Below the pieces are notes generated by a model. It was given only the letters and a program-made list of their open reading frames with translations. It searched no databases and was not told the origin of the DNA. DNA of 64,000 nucleotides from Malachius bipustulatus. Its lineage: Eukaryota > Arthropoda > Insecta > Coleoptera > Melyridae. Location of the stretch: the NCBI GenBank assembly GCA_910589415.1, contig OU342630.1, forward strand, positions 72,040,186-72,104,185, given 5' to 3'. Positions 26,590 to 37,175 of this stretch are shown piece by piece. Numbering within the stretch: position 1 is the first letter of the stretch; every line of letters starts with the position of its first letter. Made by a program: the position numbers and the translations under genes.

Positions 26590-26728
26590 CCTCAAATAAA
26601 ATTACACTGTGGTTGTAGTGTACTCAAATCTTTTGGAAAGCACAAACTTTGGACAAAAAATTTTCAAAAAGATGGAAACAAAAAATTTTCCCATATGGTG
26701 ATACTGATAACTTTTTGGCGGGCACATA
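26590..26728 (-). mobile_element. Fragment of the same mariner-like family as 19990
   Basis: On the minus strand it starts TGTGCCCGCCAAAAAGTT and continues with TTTGTGCTTTCCAAAAGATT and GAGTACACTA. These are shared in order with 19992-20110. Only one end is present. Confidence 0.6.
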
Positions 26729-27009
26729 ACGATATCCATAATAAAAGATAATACTTTGTTTAAAAAAATTACATAATTTTTCAATTTAACAGTAAATATC
26801 TAATTAGGTTATGCCAGATCTAATCGAGGAATGTCTTATTTTATTATTTTTCTGTAATGTGCCTATAACATTTTTTTGATGCCTACCTGTTCTTAAGCTG
26901 ATGGGTAATAATCAGCAAAAATCATTAATTACATCAATAATTCAAAAATCCTATGTTCGTGTTGAAGAGCCAACCGAATACTTTGTATAAAAACTTATCT
27001 GAATTAGTG

Positions 27010-27278
27010 TGCCGAATGGGTAGCTCTTGACGATTTATGTAAGCTTATACAAAAAATTATTTATTAATTTCCAATAATATGAAAGATTTGGCAAAAATAA
27101 GAAATCCCGATTTTTCAGTTTTTCAGGATATTTCAGGAGCAGTCAAAGATATCTTGTATGCTTGACGGATTCAACCACAAAACTGCGCATCTCTTCTCTA
27201 ATTAATATAACCGGCCCTGTATCTCTTAGCGTTCAGGAGATAGCAATATAGAAAAGGATATATGGTGCACCCTGTATA
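27010..27278. mobile_element. Half copy of the 16744-type foldback
   Basis: Matches the right arm of 16744-17752 from GGGTAGCTCTTGACG through TTTCAGTTTTTCAGGATATT to GGTGCACCCTGTATA. The left arm is absent, so it is truncated. Confidence 0.75.
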
Positions 27279-27352
27279 ATGTATCTAGGTCTTTATGCAG
27301 AATCTGAAAAAATTATAAAAGATATCCCCAAAAAGATTGTTAAGAATATTAA

Positions 27353-27419
27353 AAAACCTTCTTGCGCATCAATCGCAGAAATAGTGTATTTTTATGCGAT
27401 TCAATTATGAATATTTTCA
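27353..27419 (-). mobile_element. SINE tail fragment
   Basis: On the minus strand it carries the tail of the SINE at 15426-15675 (GAATCGCATAAAAATACAC, then GCGATTGATGCGCAAGAAGG). No head or body. Confidence 0.75.
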
Positions 27420-27429
27420 CCGCTTTTTA

Positions 27430-29095
27430 AATGGGATTTCTGAAATTTTCCATAGTCAGGTCATATTAGCGTAGTGGTTTACTGAGAAAATTTCATTTAG
27501 TTTGGACACGTGCCTTAGAATGGATTTTTAAATTTAACAAAATAAAAAAAATTGGCAAATTTAATTTTTTTTTCCTTTTCCTGTGTCCGCCACTGGCTAA
27601 CTTTACTTAAAAAATACTATTCTTTACACTACCTTTAATAAATTCGCAAAAAGTGAAAGGGGAATTTTGAAAACCGAAAATTTGAAATTTTAGAGGAATA
27701 AACATCATGTTAAAACTGTCTACTGGAAAAACTTCAGCTCAATTCCTTCAAAAAAGGCTAATAAACGGTTATAGAAATTTAGCCGTTTTTACCCTTTTCC
27801 TACCCACGCCACTGGCTTATTAATGAAAAATAGGCTAATTTTACTGCATTAACTCAAATTTAAAATAATTTTCTTCCAATCGTGTTAATTTGGTTTAAAT
27901 TTGTTTTTCTAACTTGCTTATAGGTAGGTAGGTATAGGGGTTCCAAATTTTGGCAATTTTTTCTAAAATTGAAAAGGCCGCCATTTTGAAACGGCTCGAT
28001 TTTACTCAAATACAGAACCAGACGCTCCTTGCGGCAATCTTACTCATAAAAAAATTTCAGCCCCCTAGATTGAAAACTGCGACCAGAAACCGTGCCTCAT
28101 AGACGGTTTTTGTTTTTAATTTGGAGGGACACCCTGTAGAAGTAACGCAGCTTTAGGAATTTTTTTTTACGAAAATCAAATGTCATTTCGAAGTTTCACA
28201 AGGGTAAAAAATTTCGTTCACTAATCCTTAAATATGATAGCTACAGTAGCGGTTTTAAAATTTTACAGAAATAAACATCACATGAAAAAAATATTAATAT
28301 CTCCGTCATTTTTTTTATTTACTTCTTGAAACTTTTAAGGGTTAAAGGATATTAGTGTACTTACCTACTGTAAAAATTTCAGTTCAATGTCTTTAAAAAT
28401 GAACTCATAAACGGTTATAGAAATTTAGACATTTTTACCCTTTTCCTACCCACGCCACTGGCTTATTAATATGAATAATGCCAATTTTATTGCTTTAATT
28501 AAAATTTCAAATGGTTTTCTTCCAATCTTGTTAATTTTATTTCAAAGTTTTATTGCCATCTTGCTCATACAGGGGCTCAAAAAATAGCAAATTTTCAAAA
28601 AATTCAAATGGCTGCCATTTTGAAACGGCTTGGCCGATTTTGCTCAAGTGCAATACCAGACCACTCCTTGTGGATATCTTACTCCCACAAAAATTTCAGC
28701 CTCCTAGATTGAAAACTGCGACCTGAAATGATACCACAAGAACCGGATTGCGGGAATTTTGAAGGGACACCCTGTAGAAGTGACTTGACTTTTGGAAATT
28801 TTTTCAACGAAAATCTAACATCATTCCAACGTTTTAAAAGGATCCAAAATTTCGTTCACTAATCTTTAAAGATAAAGCTACAGGAGCGTTTTGAAAATCG
28901 AAATTTCGCGTTTTTGGAGAAATATATATATATATATATATATATATATCGTGGGCAGGTGAATTTTGGAAAACCACTTTTTCGTGATCTGGGGGTCATG
29001 ATCGGTGGACATTTGATGAGTTTGGGTGATTTTCGAAAAGTGATGTCGTCCTCAATAGTGTATTTTTTTATTAAAAAATACACTAAAAAAAAGTT
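27430..29095 (+). repeat. Tandem array of a ~0.65-kb repeat unit
   Basis: The landmark CCCACGCCACTGGCTTATTA recurs at about 27806 and 28450. A degraded form (TCCGCCACTGGCTAAC) lies at about 27586. That gives two good units about 645 bases apart and a poor third. The last unit (28310-29095) is the close match to 3100-3881. It includes an (AT)n microsatellite at 28922-28951 and ends in the GTGTATTTTT/AAAAATACAC hairpin at about 29058-29085. Open frames here are shadows. Confidence 0.7.
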
Positions 29096-29696
29096 CACAA
29101 GAAATTTAGCTCTACTTGTCAATAAATTTTTCAAACTTAGCTTTCTGTTACATCAGGTGATTTATGGGTTTCCCAGATGTTAATGAGGTATTTACAGAAG
29201 AGTTGATACTCTTTATTCATTTCGGGGCGGGGGTAGGCTGTAAAACCCCCATATACAAATACCTACTCTTTATACAATGAGTCGCAAAAAAAATTATAAA
29301 CGAGAATGTTTGTTACGAAAAGCTATTTTAGATTTCATTTTTCCCTACTAGCTATTTAAAAAATACGTAGGGAGTTGTATTCTCAATTCACAAACAAGCT
29401 TTAAAAAACAAAATCATAAAAAAGATTTGGGGTTATTGCAACCCCCCAGTTTTCACCATGTATAAGGTAAGACAATTCTTATTTCTAAATTCTAAAAACT
29501 ACGAGATCTCGTCTGGTCTGATCGCGTAGTCTCGGGGCATCACTACTCTGAATATATTTTATTTATCACTTTTAATGTACCTATGTGAAGCGATCAACAA
29601 TCAAACATAATTGACTTAACGTTAAACAAGAAAACTTCACTATAAATTTGTGAATTGTCCTGGATCCATTAGTTTATGCTGAACGATCATTGATAA
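29096..29696. other. Noncoding interval
   Basis: Nothing recognised; AT-rich. Confidence 0.5.
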
Positions 29697-30042
29697 TTAT
29701 CTAACATATTCGTGAATTGATAAGTAGGTAGGTAACCATAATTTTTTAAATAATTGAAAATTTCTTGAAAATAATGACCGAATTAGACCTTTTTTAAGAA
29801 GAGTTTCTATAGTTAAAAAAAGACCTGCTGAATCTTTTAAGGTATACATAAAATAAATAATATTTTTTCTGTAGAAAAGAATGAGTTCATTTCGTGTAAA
29901 TATACCCAAATTGATATTTATTGCCTTCGAAATTTTTTGTGAAAAATTGACAAATAATATATTATTAGACAAGATTTTATAAATATGAACTGACTGAATT
30001 TGGCACACATATAAGCGTCGACTGATTTGCAGTAAGTATTTA
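29697..30042 (-). pseudogene. Candidate cyclic-nucleotide-binding-domain exon of a CNG/HCN-like channel
   Basis: A minus-strand open exon begins after a plausible acceptor (TTTTTTATTAG, exon first base 30042) and runs to a stop at 29697. In frame, QISRRLYVCQIQSVHIYKIL then SNNILFVNFSQKISKAI then FTRNELILFYRKN then MYTLKDSAG follows the spacing of the C-linker end and early CNBD of CNG/HCN channels (charged helix, LF, FhxxLxxxL, GD/NE-x-I, MY-I-G). The phosphate-binding cassette with the FGE motif is not visible, so the domain looks incomplete. I infer a diverged or broken channel gene. A chance open frame in AT-rich DNA is the alternative. Confidence 0.35.
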
Positions 30043-30129
30043 CTAATAAAAAACGTATAGCAATATACATAGTCAATTTGCCATGGATTTCAAATATTTT
30101 TTATTACAGAATGATAGATTTTTTTGTTT

Positions 30130-30208
30130 GATAAACAGAAGCCATCCATATTAGATAGCAAATAACACCGGTTGCCTCTACTTTATATTGCTCAAAAAAA
30201 TCAAATAC
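30130..30208 (-). pseudogene. Candidate C-linker exon fragment of the same channel
   Basis: After an acceptor-like TTTATTGGCAG, the minus strand reads VFDFFEQYKVEA from 30208. This fits the HCN/CNG C-linker helix pattern (hydrophobic, D-Y/F-Y/F-E-x-Y). No donor in a phase compatible with the next exon was found, which favours decay or a wrong boundary. Read together with 29697-30042, the order is correct for C-linker then CNBD. Confidence 0.25.
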
Positions 30209-30384
30209 CTGCCAATAAATATTCGCAAGTTTATTACTATATTTCATTTGAGAAGGAGAGTATTTTATTGAAAACTCTGGCCATGTGAGAAATGAGATTT
30301 ATTTTGAAGAACCATTTTTTTATTAATAATAACTTGGTATTTAAATTTTTGTCTAAGAGATATCTCCAGGATCAACATCACACT

Positions 30385-31190
30385 GGCAAAGCAGAACAAC
30401 CGAAGAATTTTCGTATTGAGACGTAAGTCTGAAAAGGTGCACCCAATTTTTCTAAATTTTAAGACAGAACATATTTAATTCACATGCCGATACCTCGACA
30501 GGAAATTTCAAAACTTAGAAAACCAATTTAAAATCAAGATAATTAACCTTCTCATAACTGACACCACAAAATACATCAATGACATAAAACGACAACTAAA
30601 AGAAATCAAACAGAAAATCACAAACATAATACAGCCATATAATATAATAAAATATAGGTAGTAACTCAACATCACATTTCTAAACTTAGAAAACATAAAA
30701 TACCAGAAAACTCTCATTAAGACCAAAACAACTAATCAACGCAAAATAACAACACTCATCATAAGACAAAAAACCACAAACAACAAAATTCATAATATAC
30801 AACCACAACCATCAAAAACCTAACGAACCAAGATATACCAGAATACGTCAAAGACACCTTTTGTTTGTCACAAGTTTGCCTTACCTATAATAACCGATGG
30901 GCGTCAACTCCCGATAGACAAAATTATTGCCAGCGTTGAATCAGGAATTAGAAAGTCACCTGCTGCATTAAAAAACGAAATAAGAATAAAAGTAACCAAC
31001 TCTTTACACCACCACCAAAATCGCTTGATAAACAATAACATAAAAATCGACAAACAAACAAAACACCTAATAAAAAAGACAAAAAAGACAAAGAACTTCA
31101 TAAAAAACAATTCACAAATAATAATTGCCAGATCCGATAAAACCAACGAAACGATAATCCTACAAGACAACAAACTTAAATAACACACTC
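30385..31190 (+). pseudogene. Penelope-like element, N-terminal to early RT region, frameshifted
   Basis: Forward frames contain, in order, a lysine-rich coiled-coil-like segment (YLDRKFQNLENQFKIKIINL near 30488; NDIKRQLKEIKQKITNIIQ), then NLTNQDIPEYVKDTF, then after a +1 shift near 30875 ALPI, then IIASVESGIRKSP, TNSLHHHQNRLI and IIIARSDKTNETIIL, ending at a stop at 31181-31183. This order (PxxVKxxLxLGxxFALP, ASVESxIRK, ARSDKGNxTVIL) is characteristic of Penelope-like retroelements. The RT core and GIY-YIG endonuclease are missing. It is a dead 5' fragment. The 142-codon minus-strand frame 30904-31332 is its antisense shadow. Confidence 0.8.
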
Positions 31191-31530
31191 GTGAAACTAC
31201 AACAAAGCAACCACATAGACAACACAAGAGGAGAAGGAGGCATACATAATAGCAGACTAGACGGACACAACAAACATGAAACGATTGGAGGGGTAAATGT
31301 TTTTTTAAACTTAATTCTCTAAACACTTCCAATAGATTCCACCTTTTCAGACAAAAAAGAAGAGATAATTAATTACCAGAGTGCAGGAGTGCAGGAACAA
31401 GAGCAACGACGGGAGAACCTGGACTTCTAACTGTAAATAATTGATCTTTCTTAAATAATGAAACAGTTCAATGAGTGATCAAGGCGCCAACCGGCGCTGA
31501 AACGTTTGACACAATCACAATTAGTTTTTG
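31191..31530 (+). mobile_element. Penelope-like 3' tail with hammerhead-like motif
   Basis: Immediately after the broken N-terminal region the sequence jumps to what looks like the element's 3' part. GTGATCAAGGCGCC-AACC-GGCGCTGAAACG (31475-31504) is a tight hairpin followed by GAAACG. It has the same layout as the tails near 23130 and 53886-53920. The RT and endonuclease segment has been deleted between the two parts. Confidence 0.45.
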
Positions 31531-32458
31531 TTTTTGATGCGAACCTTAAACCCCAAGAAAAAAGAAGCCAACCTTTAAATTTTTATGTACACTCAATGAA
31601 AATCGAAGATTATTATTTAAGTTACTTAATACACAATTTGGACAGTACATTCGGATAGATACATTAGGATACGTTAGAAGGATAGAAAAATAACTATACG
31701 AATATACCTATGACATTTTCGGAATATTTTTTTAAGAAATGTGAATATTTAACTCCGGGATGTGTACTATTTTTTATCAAGTCAAGTGGGCAACTAAAAT
31801 TTAAAAAATAAAAAAGCGCAGTAAAACTTTCAAATGAGGAAGACGTTTCTTTTTACATTTTACATCTTATGCAGGAACTGACATATAAAACTTGTGAAGA
31901 AGGGATGTAATTCTAAAAAATACTAACAGAGCTTTATCCTATAATATAAATATTATTTCATAAAAGCAAATATTTGCATAATATTCAAAAAATGAGTGGT
32001 GGAACAGCTAATTCGCATGGAATAATTAAGCAAAATAATATATTTCGATGCACACAATGTCCAAAAACTGTGATGTATTGTAGGTGACCATGCATCACCT
32101 ACATTTTTATAATACCTACCTACTAAAAACGGCACTTGCGTCGTTTGTAATGTAATGCAGAAAAAAGAATGTCTGTAGCAATAAAACTACGATTTTTTCA
32201 GATATTGTAAAAAAATTACCGTCTTTTCGTTTCAGCAGTGAGCATTTAACAGTTTACAAACTTCATTTAATTTTTTTCTCTTAAATATTAACTATCAAAT
32301 AAATTATTAGTTATTTTTTATTTCCTTGAATGTACTGCAATGAACTGGGATTTAAATCCAAAATATTGATTTCGCGTAGGTATTTTTACATATAAAAATA
32401 AATATTTAAAACTATAGAATTCCCTATTAGAGTATTTATATCTTAATTTATAATTAAC
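31531..32458. other. Noncoding interval, possible channel intron
   Basis: The minus-strand 60-codon frame 31953-32135 lies where a pore exon of the proposed channel would be expected. It has no GYGD/GFGE-type filter, so I do not call it. Otherwise featureless. Confidence 0.35.
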
Positions 32459-32746
32459 TTACAGACCAAGCCTATGTATATTACTAACATAATTAATTCG
32501 GATTATTTTCTTAATATAATTGATAAGTTTCTCCCGAGTTTTCTCCACAACTGGATTTGATTTAAATAAATACCTATCAAATAAAAAAATCACATCCGTA
32601 TAGTATACTGTATTCAATAAAATTTCCTTTGACGAGGTTGTTTTAGTTTTAAACAGAATCCATATTATAAGGATTACAAAAAGGCAAGACGATAATAGTT
32701 TACTGAAACAGCTTAAATGTTCAGCTTGAAAGCAATCCTTGATCAT
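32459..32746 (-). CDS. Candidate S1-S2/S3 exon of a CNG/HCN-like channel
   Basis: An open frame of 95 codons whose stop is created by the donor itself (GGTCT|GTAAGT; TAA lies inside GTAAGT), as expected for a true internal exon. It has a hydrophobic segment (SSCLFVILIIWILF) and then TVYYTDVIFLFDRYLF, which resembles S2 of CNG/HCN channels. A basic stretch (KTREKLINYIKKIIRIN) follows, in the place of the S2-S3 linker. An internal acceptor-like AAGCTGTTTCAG would start the exon at KLLSSC instead of the upstream ATG. It lies upstream of the CNBD-like exon on the same strand. Identity is tentative: it could be another small membrane protein. Confidence 0.3.
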   Translation of the reverse strand: MIKDCFQAEHLSCFSKLLSSCLFVILIIWILFKTKTTSSKEILLNTVYYTDVIFLFDRYLFKSNPVVEKTREKLINYIKKIIRINYVSNIHRLGL

Positions 32747-33561
32747 TACCTAATAATAATATGCATTTATAGTGTATAAGGTGCGAGTATTGAGTCGTTA
32801 TACAGAGTCGAATTATTGCTCTACCTTATACGATTCAGGTTCTTTAGCGTATTAATTAAAAGTTGCTATAGTAAATTGTATCATTAGAATTGTTTGTAAC
32901 AATACCAACAATTAAGTAGGTATATAGGGTAAGTTATTGAAATTGAAAGCTAACAATTTTCCAATGTACAAGCCTCAAGAATTCAGCAAAACCATGCAGA
33001 GCAATTATTATATTCTCCTATGTAGGTATTAGACTCAGTTATTGCACGGTATTTTATATCGTTAGTACTAAACTTACTTTAAGCTTTAGCAGCCGTACTG
33101 GAAATTGATGTAACCTCGAGAAAGCAAAATTTATCTGGCTAAAGTACACTAAAGCTATCCTAAGTTCAATAAGTTCCAGCTATGATGTCTCGATTCATAT
33201 GTACTGTTTAGATCTTAATTTACATACGACTCGAACGAGCCCACCGAAAGCAGTAAAAATATTTTAAAATCTAAAACTTATCCCACCCTGTCATCCCTGT
33301 TGTGTGATAGATTCATAAGCGAGTGACAAGCGAATTAGTGCGATGACAGTCTGTGTGTATATCAGCATGTATTTTATCGTGTCTTCACCGACGACGCGAC
33401 AGTTCTGTGGAATGTGTGCCAGTGTCTTGCACCCTGAAAATATAAAACTATATCACGGACGAAATCGTGTTAGATATCACAAATTTCATTAACTATATAA
33501 AACATTAATTATTATTTAATTATTCCGCAATTATTTGAACACTAACACTAAACACTTTCTC
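32747..33561. other. Intergenic, includes 3' flank of the receptor gene
   Basis: Directly downstream of the receptor stop; presumably contains its 3' UTR on the minus strand. I could not find a convincing AATAAA signal close to the stop. The rest is noncoding. Confidence 0.4.
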
Positions 33562-34261
33562 TCATACGTACGTAGTGTGTACTTCTGAAGGTACGGACGG
33601 AGACCACTTTAAGAAAATCTTATGTTTAAACATTTGTCCGAAGGTGGCTCTGAACATCCGATTCATGCAGCAGTAGAGGATGAAGTTGATCGAACCGTTC
33701 AATAAAGCCAACATATCCATCATTTCACCGTATTTTTGGTAACACTCCAGAAATAAGTCCTTGCCTCTCAAACCTATGAATATAGCGAACAGTCCCTGCG
33801 GGAACTCCGTTAAAAGAAACAGGAGGAGCACTGCAACCAGCATCTTCGTAGTTCTATCAGCCCGTCTCTCTCCTTTCGTTGATTTCTTGCATTGTATAGC
33901 CTTTCCGTCAGTCGTTAGAGGATAACACTCATACCCTCGTAGAACTTGTTTTCGCTTTTTGGCTTTGAATAAAGTTTTGATCAACCAGCAACTTATTACC
34001 GTGAGTATACAACAAGGTAAAAGTTTGATAAAAACGGCATAAACCCAGAAATTCGCCATCAAGAGAGCTCTGTCTTTTAGGAAAATTTCCGTGAGCGATG
34101 TGTGATAGAGAATGTACGATTTGTCCTCATATATTTCAGTGGAAGTTATTTCCAGAGTGAAGTACGATGGAACACACAGCACGATAGGTAGCAAATAACT
34201 CAGAGCTATGCCCAAGGTACAACGTCTCTCGGAGCATAAGATATGATTTTTTTCTGGATAT
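33562..34261 (-). CDS. Myosuppressin/FMRFamide receptor-like GPCR (DMSR family), 3'-terminal exon
   Basis: Rhodopsin-class neuropeptide receptor, G-protein coupled, plasma membrane. The exon starts after TTTTTTGTTACAG (first base 34261) in frame YPEKNHILCSERRCTLGIAL and ends at TGA 33562-33564. It covers the second intracellular loop, TM4 (LGIALSYLLPIVLCVPSYF), TM5 (ANFWVYAVFIKLLPCC), a basic third loop (KAKKRKQVLRG and KKSTKGERRADRTTK), TM6 (MLVAVLLLFLLTEFPQG) and TM7 (MDMLALLNGSINFILYC), then a short tail with a cysteine pair in FILYCC. LTEFPQG and NGSINFILYC are typical of dromyosuppressin-receptor-like proteins. The upstream exons for TM1-TM3 with the DRY-equivalent were not found in the window, so the gene is partial here. 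The TTG at 34215 is an internal leucine and not a start. Ligand is inferred from the family only. Confidence 0.88.
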
Positions 34262-35097
34262 CTGTAACAAAAAAATATAGAGTTACATTCTAGAATTAAT
34301 CATACCTACTAAATTTACACAAAAATATAAATGTGGATTAAATGTCTTCCTTATTAGATCTTTAGCTGCAGCTAAAAAATATTATAAAGACCCATCTTCA
34401 AATAAGAATTCAAGCATTTTCTATAATAGGCAAATTTAATAAAAGTGTTTATGCAAAATATGTGCTTCTTAGCATGTGCTTCAAAATCTGCACACTAAAT
34501 AATTTAATTGATTGGATCAAAATATCAGAAAAAACGGTTTACATGTCCCTATATCTTAACTTTTCACTTGGTATATCCTATAGTGTGGATGAAAGTGTTA
34601 AAAGCATTAAAAGCATGTGAAAAATTGAGATAGGAACATGTAAACCGTTTTCCGATTTTTGAAGCCGTTTCCATTGTGAACTATTTTGAAAATTGAAAAT
34701 GGCCATTTTCAATTTAAACTCCAACTGTGAAAACCATTCTTACTGAATTTTCTCAGACAATCTAAAAATGTAAGAATATACAAGTGTCCTATTCAAAATA
34801 ACAAAATTATATGCCGTACAGCGATATTGGGTCAGCCTTTATTGCTGAAAATAATTTTAGGCTATAAGTCCCTTCAAACCATACAACTTTTACCCCACAT
34901 CTTTTTACTATCCTGAACGGTAAGGCCACTAGAAGTGCCCAATGCCCAATGTACGGATGCAGCGCCCTGTATAACATGTAAAATAACAATATTACAAAGT
35001 AAAAAATGTTTTATAGGTGGTCGATTTACTTTAAGCTACATTTTATACTCGTGGCAAAAAATTTAAAAAACTCTGTGTTATAATAGCCATGCAATCA
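34262..35097. other. Receptor intron sequence with repeat remains
   Basis: No exon found. It includes a degenerate copy of the foldback family seen at 39435-40296 (34505-34800), recognisable by GGTTTACATGTCCCTAT and its inverted partner AGGAACATGTAAACCG. An end-like GCGCCCTGTATA lies at about 34963-34974. Confidence 0.45.
34505..34800. mobile_element. Degenerate foldback of the ACGG-TT-ACATGTCCC family
   Basis: Inverted words AACGGTTTACATGTCCCTAT (from 34535) and ATAGGAACATGTAAACCGTT (34629-34648) frame a short centre. Flanking text shares AAACCATTCTTACTG and TTTTCTCAGACAATC with 6841-7720 and 39435-40296. TACAGGGTG ends are lost. Confidence 0.65.
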
Positions 35098-35185
35098 TCG
35101 GAAACATAGTGACTTACATGGCGCATTGCCATATAGCAACTGAAAGTAATACTTCCATCTCATCGCTAGAGCTTCTTTTGGAGAC
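35098..35185 (+). pseudogene. hAT-like fragment, same repeat as 37895-37980
   Basis: AACATAGTGACTTACATGGC onward matches AACATGGTGACTTGCAAGGC at 37897 onward over about 85 bases with substitutions and no long gap. At the second locus the segment leads into an hAT-type transposase remnant. Fragment only. Confidence 0.45.
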
Positions 35186-35344
35186 ATCGGTAATTTATCA
35201 CGTAGATTTATTGGACACACTGCTCTATTGGTGTATTATTGGTTACGCAGACCGGTTAGATTCAAATAGTATTATAAAAATCAATGCTTATGAGTATTTC
35301 CAGACATTGATCATTTTTGTGATTATTTACGATACGTGTTGCAT

Positions 35345-35535
35345 TACAAAAAGCTGGCATAGTGGAATAACTTGAAAACAGTGCGCTCTAAAACAAAAAC
35401 GACGAGATGAGATGACTTATCTCCTCTAAAGAAAACGAAGTATCTACCAAAAATGTTCAAATAGATATTCAGATATTCAAAAAATATTAAACTTTTCGAA
35501 TAACTTTAACACCCTTCGTATCTCGAATACAACAG
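35345..35535. repeat. Fragment of the 11453-12581 foldback family
   Basis: Shares AACTTGAAAACAGTGCG, ATCTACCAAAAATGT and GATATTCAAAAAATATTAAA, TTTAACACC and TATCTCGAA in the same order with 12090-12375. Ends are not recognisable. Confidence 0.55.
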
Positions 35536-36045
35536 ATTAAGCGTTACAGTTTGCTTTGGGCATGATCAAATAATACTTTCGTATATTAATTTCTGCACTG
35601 TTAATTATTTGAATTTGTAATACATCAATGATTTTGAATCAAAAGTGACTTTGGCAAAGTTTTCGTGGTCTATATATATAATAAAAATTGCTGAACATGC
35701 TATTAATAATTTGAGTCTGTAATATACTTATAGGACTCTTCCGTATAAATCCATCTACTCTATCAAGAATTTTAGAGGAAAGACGACTTTGGGAAAGTTT
35801 TCGAGCTCTGCAATTGCGACTTTTATTATTAAACAGTATATAGACACTAGACACCCTTTATAATTCCTCAAGTGGTTTTTCTGTTAGATATTTACGATTG
35901 TTTTGTATGAAATGAACACGTGACAAAATAATTTCGCTTTAATATTATTCAATTTACTTTACAAAGTAACTGGGAAAGATGGATGAGGTATAGATTGCGT
36001 AATCAAGTACTTACTTATAAGCAATTCCATCAGAACTCGTTCAAG

Positions 36046-36440
36046 GTGTTTAGTGAGTAAACATACCAAAAAAACTGGCGTCTAAGGTGCTCAGCTGGCA
36101 AGGGGGGCGGGGAAAGGGGGAAAGTTCCTACTTTTGGGATTTCCGGTTATATCTCAAAAACATTCTCTCATATCATCTACTCGTAAAATATTCATTAAAA
36201 AAAAGACTTGTAGCTTGAAAACGCTTGAGAATTCATTAAGAAAACATGTAATAAAAGCCTTAGATAATTATATATGAACTTGCATTTACTTATTATAAGA
36301 AAAGAACATTATTATAACAACATTATATTACCATTTTCGAGATATAAGCGGAAACCCAACAATTGGGACCTTATACGTCCCCCTCTCCTTCCCTGGCTCC
36401 CCACCTACACGTCAGGACTTTTGGTATGTTCACACCCTAA
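36046..36440. mobile_element. Inverted-repeat element, ~390 bp
   Basis: The left arm (GTAAACATACCAAAA, GGCGTCTAAGGTG, GGGGAAAGGGGGAA, GGTTATATCTC) pairs imperfectly with the right arm (GAGATATAAGCGG, TCCCCCTCTCC, TGGTATGTTCACAC). The G-rich patch in a very AT-rich region stands out. Middle is AT-rich and noncoding. Confidence 0.7.
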
Positions 36441-36559
36441 ATAAATATCCTTAACAAGTTTCTGAAGAAATCGCTTAGTTAGGTACCTACCTGATCACGT
36501 ACTCTACACCTCCTTTTGAATCGTTTCCTCTTAGAATTTTCTCATAGATGGTTTTAAAA

Positions 36560-37175
36560 GTTGAAAGTTTTAACGAGTATAAATTTTTGAGTTTTAAACA
36601 AATAAAAATCGTGGTTTCCCATTTTCAAACCAGCTTACAATGCAAACGGTTCATGATATGATATCGGAAAATGGCTTGCATGTCCCTGTCTTATCTTTTC
36701 ATGTGGCATCCTATTGTGGAGCTGGAATTTTTATACAGAGTGACGAAAATTATCAGATTTTTCATTACCCTGTGTAAAAATTTCATCCACACAATAAGCT
36801 ACCACATGAAAAGTTAAGACAGGGACATCTAAGCCGTTTTCCGATATTTTGAGCCGTTTTAATGCAAATGGAAATTTGAAAATCGTTATTCATTTTTATT
36901 TATAACACATGAATTACTTTTTTAAAAATTAAAATGTGAAAACCATTCTGATTCAATTTTCTCAGAAAATCTTGAAAAATAATACACAGGGGTCCCGTTT
37001 AAAATTACTTACCCCAACTTTGGGTAGCTATTGGGTAACCCTGGATATCTGAAAGTAATTTTACATACTATGGACTTTGGCCTCGAATTTGAAAAAAAAA
37101 ATTGGTTCATTTCGGTATCATTACCGACGTTAGTGTAATGACGCTTTCCCGAACTAATGACTCACTCTGTATAGC
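36560..37175. mobile_element. Foldback element, decayed copy
   Basis: Arms around 36650-36725 (AAAATGGCTTGCATGTCCCT, ATCTTTTCATGTGGCATCCT) and 36795-36850 pair, as in 39435-40296. The right end reads GACTCACTCTGTATA (about 37159-37173). The left end is not preserved as TATACAGGGTG. Confidence 0.6.

Noticed and set aside
30904..31332. 142-codon minus-strand open frame rich in C, L and V
   Set aside because: It is antisense to the Penelope-like coding fragment; its low-complexity composition reflects A/C-rich sense codons.
31953..32135. Possible pore exon of the channel-like gene
   Set aside because: No selectivity-filter motif and no well-placed splice sites.
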